From Dyadobacter jiangsuensis (lineage in GTDB: Bacteria > Bacteroidota > Bacteroidia > Cytophagales > Spirosomataceae): a DNA stretch of 64,000 nucleotides. Position numbers and translations under genes: made by a program. This document shows, one piece after another, positions 55,809 to 64,000 of this stretch. The notes beneath the pieces were generated by a model, which searched no databases, was not told where the DNA came from, and saw only the letters and a list, made by a program, of their open reading frames with translations. Positions within the stretch are counted from its first letter, which is position 1. Each line of letters begins with the position of its first letter. The DNA lies in assembly GCF_003014695.1 (NCBI RefSeq), contig NZ_PYAS01000010.1:186001-250000 (forward strand), read 5' to 3'.

Positions 55809-56374
55809 ACTGACTATTCCTAAACCCTTAACCTTTTCTTATCTTTTATATCTTTTAGCTTTTCAGCTGTTTTTCCTTTTCTTGTTAACGTATCGGGCCG
55901 CCCGATCGTTTCATTGTATTTGTAAAGAAAGAATACTATCAATAATACTCCAATTTTTCTTCTTTACAAAATTCAGAGAACTTAACCAATATACGCTGTT
56001 AATTATTCTCCAGATCTGACGAAATCTTGCTGCCCCGTCCTTTTTTTACTTTCCGGCACACTTCATTTTACCGGCTTGCAACGCAGAAATTCCATTATAA
56101 TGCAAAGATAACAGTATTTCAATTTGGCTTCCTCGATTTATTCTATTTCGCTTCCGCCTTATTGCATTACAAATGTCGGAATTAATTTTGAAATTACAAA
56201 TTGCACAAAAAGCACTAATCAAAATATTCTTTGGAATTTTATCGCAATCTCGACACTTCAAAACTTATTTTATACTAACAATCAGCAATTATCTTTTATT
56301 AAATTTCGAAAAATTAACCAAAAACCAAATAAATACAATTCTTGAAATATTTATATTTTCTTCAAAAAGTGCAA
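55809..56374. other. AT-rich gap with no clear gene
   Basis: This stretch of ~565 bp is much richer in A/T than the flanking genes. Short frames on both strands have no family features, unusual composition and no supporting start signals. A minus-strand -7 box TATCTTTG lies at 56103-56110 with no convincing frame after it. It may hold an RNA gene, a remnant of a lost gene or an insertion scar, but I cannot show any of these. Confidence 0.5.
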
Positions 56375-56935
56375 TCATTGGTTATAATTGTTCATTGTCG
56401 ATTGTATTCCCAAAGTACAAAAGGATGTAACCATATCTCCGGCTTTGTCCAAAATGATGGGCAGCTCCGCCATTTCCTCATTGGAAAAAGGTTTTAACAC
56501 GTAATCTACTTGTCTGCCGCGTGGAAAATTATTTCCTATCCCGAAACGCAGTTTGGGGTATTCTGTGGTGCCCAATAATTCCTCAATATTCTTCAAACCG
56601 TTGTGTCCCCCATGGCTGCCTTTCGGCTTGATCCGCAACGTACCGAAAGGCAATTGCAGCTCATCCACAATGGTTAACGTATTTTCCGCAGCCACTTTGT
56701 ACTGGTCCATATAATACCGGATAGCCTTTCCGCTCAGATTCATGTAAGTAGTAGGCTTTATAAAATAAATGTGCCTGCCTTTGTACTTCCACTCAGCTAC
56801 GAAAGCCAGTTTTTCAAAAGAAAACTTAAAATCGTGCTGTGCGGCTAGGCGGTCGAGCACCATGAAGCCGGCGTTATGTCGGGTAAAAGCATACTCCGGA
56901 CCAATATTCCCCAGCCCGGCAATCAGATATTTCAT
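56375..56935 (-). CDS. pth: Peptidyl-tRNA hydrolase
   Basis: The 186-residue enzyme releases tRNA from peptidyl-tRNA that drops off the ribosome. Family blocks are 'LIAGLGNIGPEYAFTRHNAG' with the catalytic His20, 'FIKPTTYMNLSGKAIRYYM' with the substrate-binding Asn, 'LTIVDELQLPFGTLRIKPKG' with the catalytic Asp region, and 'SHGGHNGLKNIEELLG'. Length and ends are normal for bacterial Pth. No rplY is next to it. It is divergent from pyrR across 63 bp. Confidence 0.96.
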   Translation of the reverse strand: MKYLIAGLGNIGPEYAFTRHNAGFMVLDRLAAQHDFKFSFEKLAFVAEWKYKGRHIYFIKPTTYMNLSGKAIRYYMDQYKVAAENTLTIVDELQLPFGTLRIKPKGSHGGHNGLKNIEELLGTTEYPKLRFGIGNNFPRGRQVDYVLKPFSNEEMAELPIILDKAGDMVTSFCTLGIQSTMNNYNQ

Positions 56936-56998
56936 TGAATAAAAGTTTTAATTTCGTCTAAGAGCACTTTAATTTAGGCTAAAATTCAGGGAAATTTC

Positions 56999-57541
56999 AT
57001 GATACCCCAAAAACGATTAGTACTTAGCAGTCCCCTTCTGGAAATAATGATCAGCCGGCTTTGCCAGCAACTGATTGAAAATCACCAGGATTTTTCGAAC
57101 ACGGTTGTCATGGGTTTGCAACCCAGGGGTATCCACTTTGCCGAACGCATTGTGAAGGAGCTCCGCGAAATTACCGGACAGAATATCCTCCTGGGACATT
57201 TGGATGCTACGTTCTATCGTGACGATTTCCGCCGCCGCGAGTCTCCGCTCGTACCGAACAAAACCAACGTCCCGTTTCTGATCGAAGGCAAAAAAGTGAT
57301 TCTGATCGACGACGTCCTCGCCAGCGGGCGTATGGTGCGCGCCGCGCTCGACGCCATGACCGCGTTCGGCCGCCCGAAAGTAGTGGAATTGCTGGTGCTG
57401 ATCGACCGTCGCTATAATCGAGAACTGCCCATCGACCCCGATTACGTGGGAATGCAGGTAAGCACCGTGGAAACACAGCGCGTACAGGTAGAATGGACGG
57501 AGCAGGGATTCGACGCCGACCACATCTGGCTCGTCGACTAA
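56999..57541 (+). CDS. pyrR: PyrR-type uracil phosphoribosyltransferase/regulator
   Basis: The 180-residue type I phosphoribosyltransferase has the PRPP-binding loop 'VILIDDVLASGRMVRAALDA' (~100-119), with the TG of the Gram-positive form replaced by SG, plus 'MGLQPRGIHFAERIVKE' and 'GHLDATFYRDDFRR' as in PyrR. In Firmicutes PyrR binds pyr mRNA and attenuates the operon, and it is also a weak uracil phosphoribosyltransferase. No pyr operon or attenuator adjoins it here and pyrB lies 20 kb away, so only the enzymatic or a trans role can be suggested. Confidence 0.88.
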   Translation: MIPQKRLVLSSPLLEIMISRLCQQLIENHQDFSNTVVMGLQPRGIHFAERIVKELREITGQNILLGHLDATFYRDDFRRRESPLVPNKTNVPFLIEGKKVILIDDVLASGRMVRAALDAMTAFGRPKVVELLVLIDRRYNRELPIDPDYVGMQVSTVETQRVQVEWTEQGFDADHIWLVD

Positions 57542-57547
57542 AATGCA

Positions 57548-59107
57548 TTATGGCTGATGACCGGGCCGGGAAGCTTCTTCTTTGGCCTCCATTTTACCTA
57601 TATCGTCGGTCTTATATGTGAGCTTGTTGACGTAAAACACCTCGCGCCCCTGCACAATGGACGAAGTACCGATCCGCTGCATACCGTAGGCGAGGAAATA
57701 TTGGCCATACCACGGTGAAAGGTAGCCATCTTCATTGTTCAGCACCTTTTCCTTCTCCGACTTCGGATTAATTTTAAATTTCTCCGTTTCCACCACCACT
57801 TTATTGCGGCTGATCACCTCTGTGTGTATTTCTCCTTCCTGCGGATAGGCCAGTACAAAATAGTCGTCGACCGGCGTCACCTGCACCATTTCCTGCAAAT
57901 CGAAGCTTGTTAGATCTTTAATCGTAATCGTATTGTCCCACATGAGCTTACCGCTGCGGTCGAATCCGCACACGATCGCGTGTGTGTACCGGTAGCCTTC
58001 GAGCGCGCGCGCTACGTACGGGCGCGAAAGCCCGCCCGAAATGATAGGGCTTGTAGAACGTTGGTTGGGATAATACACCTCCGCCACCAGCACAATTTCC
58101 TTCTCCGTCTGGATCAGCTGATGCACCAGCAGCCGGTAACGAAAGCGGTTTTCCTTACCCAGGCTCTTCCGCTTGCCGATCTTTTCCAATACCCTCGCTT
58201 TTCGCTTGGGTTTCATATAATTGAAGAAGTTCTGCAATTCCGAAAACTCTATAAACTGCGGCTCTTCCGGGGTATCGTCGGAAACATGCGTCACGTAAAG
58301 GCCCTGTGAATATTGGGTGCAACCTACGGAGTAATTGCCGATCAGGTAGGAGTCATCGGCATTCAGCGGTACAATCTGGCCTGAAATGAAGCTGTAACGC
58401 GGGTCACTCAAACTGGTCCTTTTCAACAGCTTGCCATCATAATTGTAAGTTTTTATTTCAAAAACACAATTTTTCTTCCGGTAAGCATAAGTGATCACGT
58501 TGATATAGCCGTCGATTTCATTGATATCAACATTATTCAGCTCTGTATTTTTCTCAAAAAGGCCGGGTAACACGCGGGTTGTGTGGTCGAAAAACGAATG
58601 CACGATCACAATTGGCCGGGACCGGTAATAGCCGGACACCAATGCTTTGCTTCCGATCACCTTGAAGTGCTGCACATCGACACCCGAAAGCAGGTTACCT
58701 TTATATGTATCGATGGAACCGTCCTGGAAATTCAGTTGCAGGAAAAGGAATTTGTCGGTATCAGGCTCTGCGAACAGCCAGTAGCCGCTTTCCTCCGCCT
58801 TGTAGGCCATCACCGGAATGTACCTGAAATCGAGTTTATAAGAAGTCCGCCAGAGCGCTTTCAGCGTTGTGTCATATTTTACAAACTCCCATTGTTCATT
58901 GCGGTTCGAAAATTCATTTCCCCGTATCACTGACAAAATCCCCCGCTCACCCAGGCTAAAAACCTCGAATTGCTCGGAAGAAGACGAGCTGGTCGGGATT
59001 TCCAGGCGATCGGACTGCTGCAACTGTGCCAGCGCACCCCAGAGCGGCGCGAAGATCAATAGCAGCATTAATTTCAACCCGAAATAGTTTATAGAACGGT
59101 TATGCAT
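57548..59107 (-). CDS. Secreted protein of unknown function
   Basis: The start is placed at the ATG at 59107, 20 codons inside the longest frame, because it begins a signal peptide (MHNRSINYFGLKLMLLLIFA, cleavage near 'WGALAQ'). I do not recognise a family in the remaining ~490 residues. They are beta-rich with repeated blocks such as 'YWLFAEPDTDKFLFLQLNFQ', 'IDGYINVITYAYRKKNCVFE', 'EIVLVAEVYYPNQRS' and 'TPVDDYFVLAYPQEGEIHTE', which could form a beta-propeller-like structure. It ends near the convergent pyrR stop (6 bases). No sorting domain is seen, so it is likely periplasmic. Confidence 0.72.
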   Translation of the reverse strand: MHNRSINYFGLKLMLLLIFAPLWGALAQLQQSDRLEIPTSSSSSEQFEVFSLGERGILSVIRGNEFSNRNEQWEFVKYDTTLKALWRTSYKLDFRYIPVMAYKAEESGYWLFAEPDTDKFLFLQLNFQDGSIDTYKGNLLSGVDVQHFKVIGSKALVSGYYRSRPIVIVHSFFDHTTRVLPGLFEKNTELNNVDINEIDGYINVITYAYRKKNCVFEIKTYNYDGKLLKRTSLSDPRYSFISGQIVPLNADDSYLIGNYSVGCTQYSQGLYVTHVSDDTPEEPQFIEFSELQNFFNYMKPKRKARVLEKIGKRKSLGKENRFRYRLLVHQLIQTEKEIVLVAEVYYPNQRSTSPIISGGLSRPYVARALEGYRYTHAIVCGFDRSGKLMWDNTITIKDLTSFDLQEMVQVTPVDDYFVLAYPQEGEIHTEVISRNKVVVETEKFKINPKSEKEKVLNNEDGYLSPWYGQYFLAYGMQRIGTSSIVQGREVFYVNKLTYKTDDIGKMEAKEEASRPGHQP

Positions 59108-59243
59108 AACTTCTTCCTTCAGGGGTGTGACACAGATCAATAATTCGCCTAATTTTGCATGCTGCAAAGGCTCACATTGCTATTAATATTAGAAATAATT
59201 TCACTTAAATAAAAACTTGCGGGAATGTAATCCCCGATTTTTC

Positions 59244-61022
59244 ATGACAATTGAAGCAATACTCAAGGAGGATATTCAAAAAGCCGTCCAAAAACATTTC
59301 CAGCTGGACAACCAGGAGATCATCCTGCAACCTACCAAGAAAGAATTTGAGGGATTTTACACATTTGTCACCTTTGCTTTGACCAAAGCGGCCCGCAAGG
59401 CTCCGGCAGAGATCGGGCAGATCATTGGCGATGAGCTCGTAGCTTCGTCATCGCTCGTTTCTGGCTTTAACGTCGTGCAGGGTTTCCTGAACATTAGCCT
59501 GAAAGACAGCACCTGGCTGGATTTGTTCGATAAGATCTTTTCCGACGAGACCTTCGGCACACTGCCTTCAAACGGGAACTCGGTGATGGTGGAATTTTCT
59601 TCGCCTAATACCAACAAACCGCTTCACCTGGGGCATTTGCGCAACAACTTCCTGGGCGATTCCCTCTCTAAGATACTGAAAGCGAGCGGCTATGATGTAG
59701 TAAAAACCTGCCTCGTCAATGATCGCGGTATTCATATCTGCAAATCCATGCTCGCCTACCGTGAGCTGGGCAATGGCGAAACACCCGAATCCAGCGGCAT
59801 TAAGGGTGATCACCTGGCGGGCAAATATTATGTGCTGTTTGATATTGAGTATAAAAAACAGATCAAAGCGCTGGTGGAGCAAGGCCTGAGCGAGGAAGAA
59901 GCTGCTAAAAAGGCGCCGTGGATCCTTGAAGCACAGCAATTGCTCCTGCTTTGGGAAAATAACGATCCCGAAACGGTTGCGCTCTGGCAAAAAATGAACA
60001 ATTGGGTTTATGAGGGATTTGCCGAGACCTACAAAAAGATCGGCGTGAGTTTCGACAAAACCTATTATGAATCAAACACTTACCTACTAGGCAAGGATAT
60101 CATCGAAGAAGGCCTTCAAAAAGGGGTGTTCTTCAAAAAACCGGACAATTCTGTCTGGATCGACCTTACCGAGGAAGGACTTGACGAAAAGCTGGTACTC
60201 CGCGGCGACGGCACCTCCGTGTACATCACACAGGATCTCGGCACGACTGAACTAAAAAACAGTGACTTCTCCAACGACCGTTACCTGTGGGTGGTGGGTA
60301 ATGAGCAGGATTACCACTTTAAAGTCCTGTTCGCGATCCTGAAACGCCTTGGCCGTACTTACGCCGACGGCTGCTACCACATCAGCTACGGCATGGTGGA
60401 TTTGCCTTCGGGTAAAATGAAGTCCCGCGAAGGTACCGTTGTCGACGCAGACGACCTGGTGGGCCAGATGGTGCAAACGGCGTCCGACCGCACGCAGGAA
60501 CTGGGTAAAATCGATGATTTTAACAGCGACGAAGCCAAACAACTCTACAATCAGCTGGCATTGGGCGCATTGAAGTACTTCCTGCTGAAAGTCGATCCGA
60601 AAAAGCGGATGCTCTTCAATCCGGAAGAATCCATTGATTTCCAAGGCCATACAGGACCTTTTATTCAATACACTTACGCACGTATCCGTTCGATCATGCG
60701 CAAGGCGGAGCAAGCGGGCATACCGGCGGAGGTCCCGGGTCACAGCTACGCTATGCACCAGGCTGAGCGCGAGCTGGTATTCGCATTGTCGCAGTATCCC
60801 GTGAAAGTGTTGGCGGCTGCTAATGAGTTCGCTCCGTCGCTGATTTCGCAGTATGCATTCGACCTGGCGAAGGTCTACAACCAGTTCTATGCCGAAGTGT
60901 CGATCTTCTCCGATCCGGATCCGGAAGCGGTGAAATTGCGGGTCGCACTATCAGGCGCAGTCGCGGAAACGATTCGCAAAGCTTTGGGGTTATTGGGCAT
61001 AGATGTCCCCGAGCGGATGTAA
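59244..61022 (+). CDS. argS: Arginyl-tRNA synthetase
   Basis: The start is the ATG at 59244 (MTIEAILKEDIQKAVQ); the longer frame needs a TTG at 59217. The 592-residue class Ia enzyme has the N-terminal Add-1-type domain for the tRNA D-loop, the HIGH-type motif HLGH in 'SSPNTNKPLHLGHLRNN', 'TCLVNDRGIHICKSM', and a KMSKS-like loop in 'GKMKSREGTVVDADDL'. The anticodon-binding domain ends 'ALGLLGIDVPERM'. It charges tRNA-Arg in the cytoplasm. It has no operon partner. Confidence 0.96.
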   Translation: MTIEAILKEDIQKAVQKHFQLDNQEIILQPTKKEFEGFYTFVTFALTKAARKAPAEIGQIIGDELVASSSLVSGFNVVQGFLNISLKDSTWLDLFDKIFSDETFGTLPSNGNSVMVEFSSPNTNKPLHLGHLRNNFLGDSLSKILKASGYDVVKTCLVNDRGIHICKSMLAYRELGNGETPESSGIKGDHLAGKYYVLFDIEYKKQIKALVEQGLSEEEAAKKAPWILEAQQLLLLWENNDPETVALWQKMNNWVYEGFAETYKKIGVSFDKTYYESNTYLLGKDIIEEGLQKGVFFKKPDNSVWIDLTEEGLDEKLVLRGDGTSVYITQDLGTTELKNSDFSNDRYLWVVGNEQDYHFKVLFAILKRLGRTYADGCYHISYGMVDLPSGKMKSREGTVVDADDLVGQMVQTASDRTQELGKIDDFNSDEAKQLYNQLALGALKYFLLKVDPKKRMLFNPEESIDFQGHTGPFIQYTYARIRSIMRKAEQAGIPAEVPGHSYAMHQAERELVFALSQYPVKVLAAANEFAPSLISQYAFDLAKVYNQFYAEVSIFSDPDPEAVKLRVALSGAVAETIRKALGLLGIDVPERM

Positions 61023-61131
61023 GCAACTTTTTTGAAAATCGGGCCGTATAGTGTTTTGGAGAGTTAACCCGATGATCCCTGCATGCAAATCACTTTCTAA
61101 CTATATGTAATAACCATAACCAAAACCTATT

Positions 61132-61716
61132 ATGAGCTTAATAAAGACACTTTTCATTATGATTACTTCACTGATTACCGGCCTGTTCGTCGACAAATCC
61201 GAGATAGCGAGCCGTCCGGAAAATGCTCCTGTTGCAAAACAAACGCTGTATGATTTCAAGGTAAAATCGCTGGTAGGCGGCAAAACCGTGGATTTAAGCA
61301 AATACAAAGGTAAAAAAGTAGTGATCCTGAATGTGGCCTCCAAATGCGGTTATACCAAGCAGTATGCCGACTGGGAGAAATTCTATAAAGATCACGGCGA
61401 TAAAGTGGTAGTACTCGGCTTCCCTGCCAACAACTTCGGCGGCCAGGAGCCAGGCACCAGCGAGGAAATCGCTACTTTCTGCTCGGCAACTTACGGCGTG
61501 ACATTCCCGATGTTCGAGAAAGTATCTGTACTCGGCGACGATCAGGCGCCCATTTACAAATGGCTGAGCAGCAAAGATCTGAATGGCTGGAACGACAAAG
61601 TTCCTACCTGGAATTTCTGCAAATACGTGATCAACGAAAAAGGCGAATTGACTAACTTCTTCGCTTCGAAAGTATTGCCTACGGACGAAGAGTTTACCAA
61701 GGCCGTAGGAATTTAA
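61132..61716 (+). CDS. Glutathione peroxidase-family thiol peroxidase
   Basis: The 194-residue protein begins with a hydrophobic segment (residues 1-20) that may be a signal anchor or a cleaved signal. The peroxidatic residue is Cys72 in 'LNVASKCGYT' (selenocysteine in animal enzymes). 'GFPANNFGGQEPGT' supplies the conserved Gln and the resolving region, and 'WNFCKYVINEKGE' the conserved Trp/Asn of the active site. Bacterial members usually use thioredoxin rather than glutathione to reduce hydroperoxides. It is followed by a long hairpin terminator. Confidence 0.92.
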   Translation: MSLIKTLFIMITSLITGLFVDKSEIASRPENAPVAKQTLYDFKVKSLVGGKTVDLSKYKGKKVVILNVASKCGYTKQYADWEKFYKDHGDKVVVLGFPANNFGGQEPGTSEEIATFCSATYGVTFPMFEKVSVLGDDQAPIYKWLSSKDLNGWNDKVPTWNFCKYVINEKGELTNFFASKVLPTDEEFTKAVGI

Positions 61717-61725
61717 GTAGATTTA

Positions 61726-61777
61726 CTGTCGGAAGCAGCATTCGGTTCTTCCGAGGGCTCTTCCGACAGTTCTTTTT
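61726..61777 (+). terminator. Terminator after the peroxidase gene
   Basis: CTGTCGGAAG (61726-61735) and CTTCCGACAG (61760-61769) are perfectly complementary, with a T-rich tail after 61770. The 24-base loop contains a second small stem. Confidence 0.85.
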
Positions 61778-61801
61778 AATACACATTAACTATACGCAAC
61801 T

Positions 61802-62176
61802 ATGAAAAACATGAACGAAGCCCGCCGCTACCTATCAAATGCCAAAGAAATCCTTCGCGAAAAGGCTGTTAAAGAAGACGGTGCCTACAAGGATCGCAAA
61901 TATGTAAGAATGGCAGGACATACAGCCTATGCTGGTGTTCTGGAAGCGTTGGATGTTGTTTTTGGCAATAAGAAAAAAGGCAGGAAAAGTGTAGATTGGT
62001 ACAAAGAAGAACTTGCAAACATTGACAAAAAAGTTCTGTCCAATTTCTTAATCGCTTACGACGTCCTTCACCTCTCCATGAGCTACGATGGTGTCTTGAG
62101 TGCGGCTGTCTCGAAGGAAGGACTTGAAGTAGCCGAAAGAATTATTGACTGGGCCGAGCAAAAAACGGCCGCATAG
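61802..62176 (+). CDS. DUF5618-family protein
   Basis: The 124-residue, mainly helical protein matches the DUF5618 family in its blocks 'EARRYLSNAKEILREKA', 'DRKYVRMAGHTAYAGVLEAL', 'KKKGRKSVDWYKEELANIDK' and 'YDVLHLSMSYDGV'. Function is unknown. The helical pattern is like HEPN/DUF86-type proteins, some of which are toxin or antitoxin parts, but no catalytic RNase motif (RX4-6H) is evident. It sits 27 bp before menA and may share its transcript. Confidence 0.75.
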   Translation: MKNMNEARRYLSNAKEILREKAVKEDGAYKDRKYVRMAGHTAYAGVLEALDVVFGNKKKGRKSVDWYKEELANIDKKVLSNFLIAYDVLHLSMSYDGVLSAAVSKEGLEVAERIIDWAEQKTAA

Positions 62177-62203
62177 CATTACCCCGCATTAACAATACCG
62201 AAA

Positions 62204-63097
62204 ATGAACCCCTGGATTGAAGCCGCACGTCCCCGCACATTACCACTCGCATTGTCTTGTATTTTAATGGGTTGTTTCCTGGCTGCGGCCTCAGGGCAAT
62301 TCAGCTGGCCTGTGGCGGGTTTGAGTGTGCTGACAACCATTCTCCTGCAAGTACTTTCCAATTTTGCGAACGACTATGGCGACGCCGTCAACGGCAAGGA
62401 TACCGAACTGCGCGAAGGACCGCGCCGGGCGGTGCATTCGGGGCACATTACAGCTTCGAAAATGCTGCGGGCAATCATTCTTTTCTCGGTGCTGGCATTA
62501 ATTTCGGGGATTACCTTGCTGACGATCGCGTTGAAAGATGCCCCGGCAAACACATTCTGGGTCTTTCTGGGAATCGGCATTGCCTGCATTATTGCGGCCA
62601 TCACATACACGGCGGGCAAGCGTCCCTACGGTTATGTGGGCCTGGGCGACCTTTCCGTCCTGATCTTTTTTGGATGGGTGGGGGTTATCGGCAGCAACTT
62701 TCTGCACACACACGTATGGAACTGGGGCTTGCTGCTCCCGGCGACCAGCTGCGGCCTTTTCGCGGTGGGCGTACTGAATATCAACAACATTCGCGACATT
62801 GAATCCGACCGTGCCACCGGAAAAAACTCGATCCCCGTACGTATCGGGCGCGAGAAAGCCATTGTTTATCACTGGTGCATTTTGCTGATCGGTATGCTTT
62901 GCGTGACTGTTTACACAGCTCAGCATTTTTCCAGCTACACCAGCCTGATCTTTTTCCTTAGCTTTCCCCTCTTTGTCAAAAACGGACTTGCTATATCCCG
63001 GCTCACCAAAGCCAGCGAACTCGATCCGTACCTGAAACAAATGGCACTTTCGACTCTGCTTTTCGTGATCCTTTTCGGGATCGGCATTGTCCTTTAA
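62204..63097 (+). CDS. menA: 1,4-dihydroxy-2-naphthoate polyprenyltransferase
   Basis: The 297-residue UbiA-family membrane enzyme has about nine transmembrane segments. It attaches a polyprenyl chain to dihydroxynaphthoate, the membrane-bound step of menaquinone synthesis. Key residues are the Asp-rich motif 'NFANDYGDAVNGKDTELREG' (~60-79) followed by 'PRRAVHSG', and the second motif 'NNIRDIESDRATGKNSIPVR' (~189-208). It begins 'NPWIEAARPRTLPLAL', the usual MenA start. No other men gene is adjacent. Confidence 0.92.
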   Translation: MNPWIEAARPRTLPLALSCILMGCFLAAASGQFSWPVAGLSVLTTILLQVLSNFANDYGDAVNGKDTELREGPRRAVHSGHITASKMLRAIILFSVLALISGITLLTIALKDAPANTFWVFLGIGIACIIAAITYTAGKRPYGYVGLGDLSVLIFFGWVGVIGSNFLHTHVWNWGLLLPATSCGLFAVGVLNINNIRDIESDRATGKNSIPVRIGREKAIVYHWCILLIGMLCVTVYTAQHFSSYTSLIFFLSFPLFVKNGLAISRLTKASELDPYLKQMALSTLLFVILFGIGIVL

Positions 63098-63100
63098 CCC

Positions 63101-64000
63101 CTACTTTACGAAAGATTTAATCGCATTACCCAGCAGGCTGTAACCTTTTTCATTGGGATGCAGGCCATCGGAAAACAGCGACTCGTCGATCTTGCCGTCT
63201 TCTTTCAGGAACACTTTACCCGGGTTCACAAACAGCACGTCCGCTTCACCGGTGATTTGCACCAGTTTGTCATTCAGTGCAGCCACACGTTGTTCCTGCT
63301 GGCGACGTGGGTAAATGCCCATCATAATGATTTGCGCCTGCGGCTGGCGGTATTGAATGGCTTCGATCAGCTGCTTCCAGCCCGCTACAATTTCCTCATC
63401 GCTGTTCAAACCGAGGTTGTTGGTACCGATATTGATAATAATCTGTTTTGGCTTGAAACCATCCAGTTCTCCGTGGTAAATGCGCCACAGCACGTTCTCG
63501 ATGCGGTCCCAGCCATAGCCCATATTCACCGAATTCTTCCCGAAAGTATTGCCCCAGGAAGATTCCCCAACCGCCCTCGGCCCTTTGGGCAAGCCGCCCC
63601 AGAAATGGGTGATCGAGTTGCCAATCACCACCGTTGAGGGCGAGGCTCTGCGGTTTAGTTCGAGGATTTCCGAATGTCTCTTTTCCCAATCATAATTGTG
63701 CAACTCGCGCATTTGAATTACCGGACGGGTGGTCGAAATCTCGCCCGACGGTTCGTGCAATATCCTTCTCAAATGCCTTTCGTATCCATCGGCATATTGC
63801 AGCATTCCGAGATCTGTCGGATGCGTTCCGTCCACAGTCGACTCGTACGTCTGACCGAATTCTTCTTTCGGAATCAGATAAATATTTTGAAAGCCCTGCG
63901 ATTTTAATGTGGCAAAAGCGTCTTTCAGAACTTCGTTGACTTCCACATAGTAATGCTTGCTTCGCGGGTTGATATCCTCGTCGGTGTATCCGGCGTGCTC
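63101..64000 (-). CDS. Tandem SGNH hydrolase protein, 5' end outside the window
   Basis: The frame runs off the window edge at 64000, so the N-terminus is missing; the GTG inside it at 63946 is not a real start. The visible part begins '...EHAGYTDEDINPRS' and includes the last block of one SGNH domain ('VDGTHPTDLGMLQYADGYE', with Asp/His of the triad). After 'MRELHNYDWEKRHSEILELN' comes a complete second SGNH domain: 'STVVIGNSITHFWGG' (nucleophile Ser), 'NMGYGWDRIENVLWRI', 'IINIGTNNLG' and 'FSDGLHPNEKGYSLL'. The C-terminal domain resembles GDSL-type acetyl esterases acting on carbohydrates. Substrate unknown. Confidence 0.85.
   Translation of the reverse strand, partial: EHAGYTDEDINPRSKHYYVEVNEVLKDAFATLKSQGFQNIYLIPKEEFGQTYESTVDGTHPTDLGMLQYADGYERHLRRILHEPSGEISTTRPVIQMRELHNYDWEKRHSEILELNRRASPSTVVIGNSITHFWGGLPKGPRAVGESSWGNTFGKNSVNMGYGWDRIENVLWRIYHGELDGFKPKQIIINIGTNNLGLNSDEEIVAGWKQLIEAIQYRQPQAQIIMMGIYPRRQQEQRVAALNDKLVQITGEADVLFVNPGKVFLKEDGKIDESLFSDGLHPNEKGYSLLGNAIKSFVK

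Noticed and set aside
1..64000. tRNA, rRNA, insertion sequence or prophage
   Set aside because: I looked for cloverleaf-like gene pieces, transposase motifs and phage structural genes and saw none, though a tRNA scan was not run.

Overview
The window looks like chromosomal DNA of a Bacteroidota member, most likely order Cytophagales near Dyadobacter/Spirosomataceae. Support comes from two large proteins with C-terminal type IX secretion (T9SS) sorting domains, DUF5686, GWxTD, DUF5618 and YebC-type families, MetX-type methionine synthesis, several -7 boxes of the Bacteroidota form TAnnTTTG, and the general lack of Shine-Dalgarno sequences. The genus is an inference. The DNA is gene-dense. I see no rRNA or tRNA gene, insertion sequence, prophage or CRISPR array.

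Layout. 1-6.3 kb: an aminotransferase tail, a large inverted array of GTCA decamers, an AEC permease paired with a secreted Hint-domain protein, an agmatine deiminase-family enzyme with a TTG start, two lipoproteins, a membrane-anchored GH25 lysozyme and a small secreted protein. 6.3-18.1 kb: leuS (with an in-frame palindromic insertion), an outer-membrane barrel, a RamB/ScfR-like acyl-CoA regulator, a sterol-desaturase-type hydroxylase, glutaryl-CoA dehydrogenase, an orphan HicB, a Tat-exported TIM-barrel protein, a second GTCA decamer array touching a promoter, a COG2509 flavoprotein, a decayed DUF4160 gene under a perfect palindrome, and a Nudix hydrolase. 18.3-29.6 kb: parC-sanA-like-DUF5686, ABC ATPase-nitroreductase, ybjQ, metF behind a structured leader with a terminator, an ElaA-type acetyltransferase, yebC and a GreA-like factor. 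29.9-35.3 kb: two convergent T9SS cargo proteins (CotH/lamin-tail and SGNH esterase) sharing one terminator.

35.7-49.6 kb: pyrB, an AlkD-like repair protein, an SDR dienoyl-CoA reductase, GWxTD-rlmB, an unrecognised small gene, mnmA, a divergent kinase-like protein, then a tight molybdenum operon mobA-fdhD-DUF7009-fdhF/ydeP, glpQ-like, and metX under a clear SAM-I riboswitch. 49.9-64 kb: an M28 peptidase, a trehalase with a doubtful start, a PhzF protein, a DMT exporter, a LamG-OmpA fusion, an AT-rich gap, pth, pyrR, a secreted unknown, argS, glutathione peroxidase, DUF5618, menA and a tandem-SGNH protein cut by the window end.

The most unusual features lie between or inside ordinary genes: short-period GTC-core tandem tracts (periods 10, 10, 7 and 14) in four intergenic gaps, the palindrome inserted in leuS, palindromes lying over -7 boxes, a possible attenuator before metF, and a protein-kinase-like signature in an otherwise unannotated protein.
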